Source: an uncultured Erysipelotrichaceae bacterium
GTDB taxonomy: Bacteria; Bacillota_I; Bacilli_A; Erysipelotrichales; Erysipelotrichaceae
Assembly (NCBI GenBank): GCA_902786245.1
Contig: CADABS010000023.1
Location: 1 to 38,794 of the forward strand
DNA: 38,794 nt
Direction: 5' to 3'
This document shows, in pieces, positions 18,683 through 23,877 of this stretch. Each line of letters opens with the position of its first letter. The first letter of the stretch is position 1. Position numbers and translations under genes: made by a program. The notes under the pieces were generated by a model. The model made no database searches. It saw nothing but the letters and a program-made list of their open reading frames with translations, and had not been told where the DNA came from.

Positions 18683-19080
18683 CGCAGAACGTCTTCCTGG
18701 GAAAACTGCATCGGCAGCAGTTCTTCCATATTCGTATCGCAGTCATCCCTGCCGTTGGACAGCCAGATCGGTGTATCCGGCTTCAGCAGTTCCGAAAGTA
18801 CCTGCCGGCAGATGCCGCACGGCGCAGCGATCCTGCCGCCGTCGGAAACGATTGCCAGCGCTTCGATCGTATCCTTCCTGTAGCCGTTGGAATAGGCCGC
18901 GAATACAGCGCTTCTTTCCGCGCAGTTGGTCGCTCCGAACGAAGCGTTTTCGATATTGGCACCCAGGAATACCTTTCCGTCCGTACAAAGAACAGCCGCA
19001 CCGACATGATAGTTCGAATACGGCGCATATGCGTTTTCCATCGCTTTGAAAGCTTCCTGTATCAGTTCATTGCGTTCCAT
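18679..19080 (-). CDS. cdd: Cytidine deaminase
   Basis: 133 residues, the homotetrameric small-subunit type. The catalytic zinc site is complete: Cys53 and Glu55 in NCAERSA, Cys88 and Cys91 in PCGICRQ. The N-terminal YAPYSNYHVGAAV holds the nucleoside-binding block. It converts cytidine and deoxycytidine to the uridines in pyrimidine salvage. TAGGAGG lies five bases before the ATG, the strongest site within this operon. It follows dgkA by eight bases. Confidence 0.97.
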   Translation of the reverse strand: MERNELIQEAFKAMENAYAPYSNYHVGAAVLCTDGKVFLGANIENASFGATNCAERSAVFAAYSNGYRKDTIEALAIVSDGGRIAAPCGICRQVLSELLKPDTPIWLSNGRDDCDTNMEELLPMQFSQEDVLR

Positions 19081-19088
19081 GTTTCCTC

Positions 19089-19421
19089 CTATAGATGTCT
19101 GCCCAGAATGATCAGTGCCGTGATCAGAGCGCAGAGGGATGATACCAGCACTGCCCCGGCGGCCATATCCTTGATCAGGCCGACCTGTTCGTTATAGGCA
19201 TCCGTATACAGATCGCACAGTTTTTCAATGCATGTATTGAGCATCTCGGTGCTGATGACCAGTCCGGTGCAGATGATCACCGCAATCCATTCCATCGCAT
19301 CAAGACGCAGTATCGCTGCCGCAGCCAGAGCCAGCCCGGCCAGCACAAACTGCATTGCGACTGCTCTATGGCCAAGACCTTTCCGGATCCCGGCGAAAGC
19401 CGCTGAAAACTTGCGGATCAT
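19089..19421 (-). CDS. dgkA: Diacylglycerol/undecaprenol kinase, DgkA family
   Basis: 110 residues with three hydrophobic helices (about 20-40, 45-62, 88-106). The family catalytic block is STEMLNTCIEKLCDL near 57-71, with its conserved Glu and Asn, and the KDMAAGAVL segment follows. In Bacillota this trimeric membrane enzyme phosphorylates undecaprenol, which fits the cell-wall role, rather than diacylglycerol. The ATG overlaps the ybeY stop by four bases. The symbol reflects the family; the substrate is inferred from Gram-positive members. Confidence 0.93.
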   Translation of the reverse strand: MIRKFSAAFAGIRKGLGHRAVAMQFVLAGLALAAAAILRLDAMEWIAVIICTGLVISTEMLNTCIEKLCDLYTDAYNEQVGLIKDMAAGAVLVSSLCALITALIILGRHL

Positions 19422-19867
19422 TTGCGGCTGACGATCGGATCGAGGATCCTGTCCTGCAGTGCGAACATGACCTTCTCATCCGCTTCATTCATATGATCAT
19501 AGCCCAGGCAGTGCAGCAGTCCGTGCAGGAACAGAAAGCCGGTCTCCCGTTCCAGGGAATGGCCGTACTGTTTTGCCTGTCTTGACGCATAGTCGATGTT
19601 GATGAACAGATCGCCCAGATCCGTCTCGTCCATCAGGAATTCCTCTTCCCCGTCGCGGATCGCGAAGCTGATGACATCGGTCGGCCTGTCGATGCCGCGG
19701 TACTCCAGATTGATCTTATGCATGGTGCGGGAACGTACAAAAGTCACGCTGATTTCATAATCCTTACGCAGTTTCAGTTCTTTTTCGCAGCGCTTTGCGA
19801 TTTTCTGAAAAAAAGGCTTCCAGGCTTCTATGTCCTGGTTTGTCCGGTTATAGTATGTAATTTCCAT
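19418..19867 (-). CDS. ybeY: Endoribonuclease YbeY, 16S rRNA maturation
   Basis: 149 residues from the ATG at 19867. The metal-binding motif HGLLHCLGYDH, holding three zinc-binding His, lies near residues 113-123. The RGIDRPTDVISF block is the conserved substrate groove. It is a zinc-dependent RNase for 16S 3' end maturation and ribosome quality control. I chose this start because an upstream extension would run through the hup terminator and hup coding sequence. A perfect TATAAT ends six bases before the ATG, so the transcript may begin at the start codon itself. It is the first gene of ybeY-dgkA-cdd-era-recO. Unlike in many Bacillota, phoH is not directly upstream. Confidence 0.95.
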   Translation of the reverse strand: MEITYYNRTNQDIEAWKPFFQKIAKRCEKELKLRKDYEISVTFVRSRTMHKINLEYRGIDRPTDVISFAIRDGEEEFLMDETDLGDLFINIDYASRQAKQYGHSLERETGFLFLHGLLHCLGYDHMNEADEKVMFALQDRILDPIVSRK

Positions 19868-19873
19868 AGTTCC

Positions 19874-19879
19874 ATTATA
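19874..19879 (-). promoter_or_regulatory. -10 element for the ybeY operon
   Basis: Perfect TATAAT on the minus strand, six bases before the ybeY ATG and about 20 bases beyond the hup terminator. A -35 is poor (TTGCGC at a 19-base spacing). If used, the predicted first base of the transcript is the A of the ATG. Confidence 0.5.
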
Positions 19880-19900
19880 TGTGTTTTCCCTGCGATTTGC

Positions 19901-19928
19901 GCAAAGAAAAACTCTGCCGCGGCAGAGT
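19901..19928 (-). terminator. Intrinsic terminator of hup
   Basis: ACTCTGCC pairs with GGCAGAGT (19911-19928), followed on the minus strand by TTTTCTTT. It starts nine bases after the hup stop and separates hup from ybeY. Confidence 0.93.
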
Positions 19929-19937
19929 CTTTTGTTC

Positions 19938-20231
19938 TTACTGAACAGTGTCCTTGAGATTCTTGGAAGCCTTGAATTTGACGGACTTGGAAGCAGCGAT
20001 CTCGATCTTTTCCTTTGTTGCAGGATTGATGCCTGTACGGGCAGCGCGCTCGGATACTTCAAACTTGCCGAAACCGTTGATAGATACTTCTCCGGAAGCA
20101 GCCAGTGTTTCAATGATTTCATCGAATACGATATTCACTGCCTCTGCTGCGTCCTTCTTTGTCAGGTTCAGCTCATCAGACAGTCTGTCAGCCAGATCTT
20201 TCTTTGTCTTGACCATAATTGCTTTGCTCAT
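19938..20231 (-). CDS. hup: HU family DNA-binding protein
   Basis: 97 residues. HU fold with the dimerisation helices (KKDLADRLSDELNLTKKDAAEAVN), the FGKFEVSERAARTGINPATKEKIEI arm that inserts into the DNA minor groove with its Pro, and the C-terminal SVKFKASKNLKD. It bends and compacts DNA as a dimer. AAAGGAGG lies eight bases before the chosen ATG; the Met at position 6 is the usual family start, so this protein has a five-residue N-terminal extension. It is a single-gene unit with its own promoter and terminator, positioned between phoH and ybeY, which are usually neighbours. Confidence 0.97.
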   Translation of the reverse strand: MSKAIMVKTKKDLADRLSDELNLTKKDAAEAVNIVFDEIIETLAASGEVSINGFGKFEVSERAARTGINPATKEKIEIAASKSVKFKASKNLKDTVQ

Positions 20232-20259
20232 AATTTAATCCTCCTTTATGACCTAAGTT

Positions 20260-20288
20260 ATTCTACTCATTTGGATTTCGCCTTGCAA
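20260..20288 (-). promoter_or_regulatory. Promoter of hup
   Basis: TTGCAA, exactly 17 bases, TAGAAT on the minus strand, 28 bases before the hup ATG. It begins just behind the stop of the aldo/keto reductase gene. Confidence 0.75.
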
Positions 20289-20298
20289 GTGGTTCTTT

Positions 20299-21114
20299 CT
20301 ACTGCTTGGCCAGCGGCACCTTGCGTACAGGCGGCGGACAGACCGCATCCAGCACGCTCATATACGGCTGAATATCGAAGGAAAGTCCCGCACAGTTATC
20401 CTTCAGATGGGCTCTGCTGCGGGTCTGAAACAGCGGTGTGACACCATGGGCGATGACAAATGCGATCATCAGGGCTTCAATGGTGATTCCTTCTTTTTCC
20501 AGGATCATCCGGACCCTTTCATCTGCCGCAAGTCTGTTTCTCACAGCCCTCGAATCCAGCGAGGAATAGGCCATGACGCCGATGTTTCTTTCCTGCAGAT
20601 ACGGCAGCAGATCGAATTCGCTGCCCCGCTTGTCCGGGTTGTAGAAAATCTGATTCGCTTCGCAGTACTTACCCTGCGGGCATGCCAGCAGATCTTCCAT
20701 ATCCTGCACATCGAAATTGGAAACGCCCCAGGCCCGGATCTTTCCTGCTTTCTTTGCCTCTTCCATCAGTTCGCTGACTTCCTGCAGATCGGCATTCTCC
20801 CGCCAGTGCAGCAGATAGAGATCGATGCAGCCGGTCCCAAGGCGCGAAAGACTTGCGTCGAGACTGCGGAAAAAACGTTTCCTGTGCGCATTGTCCGGCA
20901 GGATCTTGTCAACGATCATGAGTTCATCGCGGCCGATGTCCCGGATCAGCCTTCCGACGGCTTCTTCGCACCGTCCGTCTCCGTACATCTCGGCAGTATC
21001 GATCATGCGGATCCCGTAACTGCATACCGCTTCCCGCATGCTGATGTAGGCTTCCCGGTCATATCCGTACCAGAACTGGGTCGTACCGAAGCCGGCGATC
21101 AGATGATTCTTCAT
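20299..21114 (-). CDS. Aldo/keto reductase
   Basis: 271 residues, TIM-barrel NADPH-dependent reductase. The catalytic tetrad is visible: Asp and Tyr in MIDTAEMYGDG, Lys in IVDKILP, His in LYLLHWRE. The WGVSNFD block and NQIFYNPDKR follow, as in the family. The C-terminal cofactor block is degenerate: the usual (I/V)PG(A/S).. reads TPLFQTRSRAHLKDN. The physiological carbonyl substrate cannot be told from sequence. It has its own -10 (TATAAT ending about 17 bases before the ATG) and an AGGAGAGGG ribosome binding site, and lies between the phoH-lipoprotein unit and hup, apparently as a single gene. Confidence 0.88.
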   Translation of the reverse strand: MKNHLIAGFGTTQFWYGYDREAYISMREAVCSYGIRMIDTAEMYGDGRCEEAVGRLIRDIGRDELMIVDKILPDNAHRKRFFRSLDASLSRLGTGCIDLYLLHWRENADLQEVSELMEEAKKAGKIRAWGVSNFDVQDMEDLLACPQGKYCEANQIFYNPDKRGSEFDLLPYLQERNIGVMAYSSLDSRAVRNRLAADERVRMILEKEGITIEALMIAFVIAHGVTPLFQTRSRAHLKDNCAGLSFDIQPYMSVLDAVCPPPVRKVPLAKQ

Positions 21115-21146
21115 AGCGTCCCTCTCCTGTACTGATTATACACGCT

Positions 21147-21180
21147 GCAAAAAGAAGAGCAGGAGACTATGCTCTCCTGC
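21147..21180 (-). terminator. Intrinsic terminator of the phoH-lipoprotein unit
   Basis: GCAGGAGA pairs with TCTCCTGC around a six-base loop (21159-21180). The minus strand continues TCTTCTTTTTGC. It lies directly behind the lipoprotein stop. Confidence 0.88.
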
Positions 21181-21181
21181 C

Positions 21182-21727
21182 TTATTCAGCTGTAAACCGT
21201 ACTTCGAACAGATCTCCTTCTGTTTCGTCTTCAAAGAATTCCAGAAAATACACTGCGAAGTCTTTCTGCCCTGCGGGGACTTCGAAGACAAGATCGCCGC
21301 TGACCGTTTCACCGGGTCCGATCAGATATGCGCTTTCCAGCATTGCGCCGGTCTGCTGATCCGGATGTTCGAGTGTCACAGGATATGCCAGAGCATCATC
21401 GCCGCCTTCCCATTCCACGTCGAAGTCATAATCGGACATCGGTATTTCTTCCGGGAATGTACTTGTCATGGATATATGCACGACAAGCAGGATATTGTCT
21501 TCTTCCTGCGCCCGGATACCTCCATAGGATTCTGTCTTTTCCGCACTGTCAATCGTGAAATCAAACCAGTATGTCCGCAGGATATCGCCGATGCCGCCCT
21601 GGGCAAGACCGTCCTGTGCTTTAATCACGGGTATTTCCGGTTCCTGCGGTTCCGGTTCCGCTTCCGGTGATGCACATCCGGCCAGAACCGTCAGGGACAA
21701 GAAGAAACTCAATAACCGTTTTCTCAT
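21182..21727 (-). CDS. Lipoprotein of unknown function, DUF4352-like immunoglobulin fold possible
   Basis: 181 residues. A lipoprotein signal peptide ends in LAGC, with Cys18 as the lipidated residue, so the protein is anchored outside the membrane. A short Glu/Pro-rich linker follows (EAEPEPQEPEIP), then a beta-rich domain (about 45-180). Within this, DNILLVVHISMT, GPGETVSGDLVFEVPAGQKDFAVYF resemble the telokin-like DUF4352 proteins of Bacillota, but that assignment is by resemblance only. The ATG overlaps the phoH stop by four bases, so it is cotranscribed with phoH. This placement inside the phoH region is unusual, and no function follows from it. Confidence 0.75.
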   Translation of the reverse strand: MRKRLLSFFLSLTVLAGCASPEAEPEPQEPEIPVIKAQDGLAQGGIGDILRTYWFDFTIDSAEKTESYGGIRAQEEDNILLVVHISMTSTFPEEIPMSDYDFDVEWEGGDDALAYPVTLEHPDQQTGAMLESAYLIGPGETVSGDLVFEVPAGQKDFAVYFLEFFEDETEGDLFEVRFTAE

Positions 21728-22707
21728 ATCTTCTGCTGCCGTTTTCCTTCATCGTCGCTGTAGCGTTCGATGATCTTCTGTACCAGCGGATGGCGGACAA
21801 CGTCATCGGCCGTCAGTTCCAGGATCGCGATATCATCGATGCCCCGCAGAAGCCGGGCTGCCTGTACCAGTCCGCTTTCGGTATGCCGGTCCAGATCAAT
21901 CTGGGTGATATCGCCGGTGATGACCATATGCGAATGGAAACCCAGACGGGTCAGAAACATCTTCATCTGCGATGCGGTCGTATTCTGCGCTTCATCAAGG
22001 ATGACATAGGAATCATTCAGCGTCCGGCCCCGCATATAGGCAAGCGGCGCAACTTCGATCGTTCCTCTTTCCATCAGTTTTTCGGTCTGTTCCGTGCCGA
22101 GCATATCATGCAGGGCATCATACAGCGGGGTCAGATACGGATCGACTTTTTCCTTCAGGTCGCCGGGCAGGAAGCCGAGATTTTCGCCTGCTTCCACGGC
22201 CGGACGGGTCAGGACGATGCGCTTGACATCGCCGTGCTTCAATGCCGTCACCGCTTTGATGACTGCCAGATACGTTTTTCCGGTACCGGCCGGACCGATG
22301 GCAAATACGATGGAATGGCTATCCATGGCTTTGACGAATTCGAGCTGTCCTTTGGTTTTCGGCATGATTGCTCTGCCGGCCAGGGTCCGCCCTGCCATCA
22401 CCGTCTCCATCGATTCAAAGTCGACGCTGCCGCTGCGCTGGATCAGACGGCAGGCATAGATCACATCCTGTTCCGTGATCTCTCTGTTCTTTTCCGCCAG
22501 GCGGTACAGAGCCGTCAGGATCGAACGGACATTGTCGGTCTGCTGACGGGAATGATCCGCAATGAAAAATGTATTGCTGCGGAATGAAACATCCACCCCC
22601 GTGCATTCGCTCAGAACCAGAAGATTTCTGTCTTCCGATCCGGTCATGGCCCGGGCCTGGGCATCCGTCATCCCTTCAATCTGAAATGATACTGTTTTAT
22701 ATCCCAA
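21724..22707 (-). CDS. phoH: PhoH-like ATPase
   Basis: 327 residues. Walker A GPAGTGKT at 138-145, Walker B VILDEAQNT near 233-241, and TGDITQIDL as the sensor region; the N-terminal part (1-100) is the usual PhoH-like helical domain. PhoH ATPases are thought to act in RNA metabolism and are normally next to ybeY. The start is a TTG at 22707, chosen because GAGGTGA lies six bases upstream and no ATG is near the conserved N-terminus. The downstream gene is a lipoprotein, then a terminator, so phoH is uncoupled from ybeY here. Confidence 0.94.
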   Translation of the reverse strand: MGYKTVSFQIEGMTDAQARAMTGSEDRNLLVLSECTGVDVSFRSNTFFIADHSRQQTDNVRSILTALYRLAEKNREITEQDVIYACRLIQRSGSVDFESMETVMAGRTLAGRAIMPKTKGQLEFVKAMDSHSIVFAIGPAGTGKTYLAVIKAVTALKHGDVKRIVLTRPAVEAGENLGFLPGDLKEKVDPYLTPLYDALHDMLGTEQTEKLMERGTIEVAPLAYMRGRTLNDSYVILDEAQNTTASQMKMFLTRLGFHSHMVITGDITQIDLDRHTESGLVQAARLLRGIDDIAILELTADDVVRHPLVQKIIERYSDDEGKRQQKI

Positions 22708-22727
22708 TGCAATTCACCTCAATTTCA

Positions 22728-22739
22728 ATACAATTGTAT
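22728..22739. promoter_or_regulatory. 12-bp palindrome upstream of phoH
   Basis: ATACAATTGTAT is a perfect palindrome 21 bases before the phoH start, overlapping a possible -10 (TACAAT) on the minus strand. It could be an operator, but a 12-bp AT-rich palindrome can arise by chance. Confidence 0.25.
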
Positions 22740-22760
22740 GCAATAACTCTGTGAAAGAAA

Positions 22761-22784
22761 AGAAAAAACGGTCTTTTCGACCGT
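22761..22784 (-). terminator. Intrinsic terminator of the glucosaminidase-PASTA unit
   Basis: ACGGTC pairs with GACCGT (22768-22784) around five bases, with TTTTTTCT behind it on the minus strand. Three bases after the stop codon of the PASTA gene. Confidence 0.88.
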
Positions 22785-22787
22785 CTC

Positions 22788-23876
22788 CTACCATCTCTGG
22801 TACATCGTTACATTGAGATATGTATCCGTCAGTTCAAAATCCGCAACACCCTGGTAGTTGTTCGGGTTGCTGGCGCTGTCGCCCAGGACCGTGACGCTGA
22901 CCGGACATGCCGGATAGCTGCCGGCAATATAGCTGTATACCTGATCGCTCGTCTGGAAAATGCTCGACGGGAATCCGGCCGGACATACTGCGGCGGGTTC
23001 GGGTTCAGGTTCCGGCTCCGGTTCAGGCTGCGGTTCGGGTTCCGGTTCGGGCTGCGGTTCCGGTTCGGGTTCGGGAATGTACTGTTCCTGCGGTTCGGTA
23101 TTTTCTACCGGGGCTGCGTTTGCACTGGCATCCGCCAGATAAACCGTTACGCCTTCTCCCGGCTGCAGAATCGTACCTGCTGCCGGCCAGTAGCCGATGA
23201 ATGTGCCGGTCGGCACAATATCATTGACCTGGTATTCATAGTAGATATAGATGCCGTTCTGCCAGCCCCAGTCTTCGATTTCCGCCAGGCTGAGACGGCT
23301 GAGTTCCGGCACTTCGATTCCTTCCGGTTCGGGTACGGGAACAGCGGTCTTGACGGTGATCTTATCGGAGCGCTTTGCCTTGGCTGAAGCAGGTTCCATC
23401 GATACGAATACACCCTCTTCAATTTCATCGGTTTCCTCTGTCGCAAAGGTTACGTTTTTAAACAGATTGTCAGTGAACCATTTTTGGATTTCTTCCAGTT
23501 TCTTTCCGGTGAAATCCGGCAGTTCCAGTTCCTTGTCGGGATCGGGTCCGTCCGAGAGCGTCACTGTCAGAAGTTCTCCTGCTTCCAGGAATTCTCCGGC
23601 CGGAATGCTCTGGGAAAGAACCGTATCCTTTGCCTTTTCTTCATCGAATGCATATTCGAACTGCAGGGATTCGTCCCCGACTTCATTTTCCTGTGCCCAT
23701 GCCTGGACATCCTTTTTCGTCTGATCCGTAAAATCGATCACTTCCGGTCCCTTCGGACCTGTACCGGGCAGACTGATATTCTCCATTCCGCCGTTGAGAA
23801 GGACCGTTCCGCCGGTCGCGACACCGATTCCGGCAATGACGAGCATAGCGATTTTCGCACTGGTTTTCAGTCCCAT
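22788..23876 (-). CDS. Membrane-anchored PASTA-domain protein with Pro/Glu repeat linker
   Basis: 362 residues from the ATG at 23876, which follows the stop of the glucosaminidase gene by one base, with GGAGG and AGGA upstream. Residues 7-27 form a membrane anchor or uncleaved signal. Three PASTA-like modules follow at about 44-113, 117-180 and 187-250, each with a V/LPDFTG- or VPELS-like start and a GxxVTVxLSDG-like end. There is no kinase or transpeptidase domain. Residues 264-295 are a PEPEPEPQ repeat, a stiff linker typical of wall-spanning proteins. The last 65 residues are an unrecognised module with two Cys (CPAGF, ACPV). PASTA modules bind peptidoglycan fragments; partnership with the upstream glucosaminidase is inferred from coupling. 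Confidence 0.82.
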   Translation of the reverse strand: MGLKTSAKIAMLVIAGIGVATGGTVLLNGGMENISLPGTGPKGPEVIDFTDQTKKDVQAWAQENEVGDESLQFEYAFDEEKAKDTVLSQSIPAGEFLEAGELLTVTLSDGPDPDKELELPDFTGKKLEEIQKWFTDNLFKNVTFATEETDEIEEGVFVSMEPASAKAKRSDKITVKTAVPVPEPEGIEVPELSRLSLAEIEDWGWQNGIYIYYEYQVNDIVPTGTFIGYWPAAGTILQPGEGVTVYLADASANAAPVENTEPQEQYIPEPEPEPQPEPEPEPQPEPEPEPEPEPAAVCPAGFPSSIFQTSDQVYSYIAGSYPACPVSVTVLGDSASNPNNYQGVADFELTDTYLNVTMYQRW

Positions 23877-23877
23877 G

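Noticed and set aside
22965-23090. Repeat array in the region ggttcgggttccgg as a CRISPR-like or satellite repeat
   Set aside because: It is the coding sequence of the PEPEPEPQ linker, in frame and without spacers.
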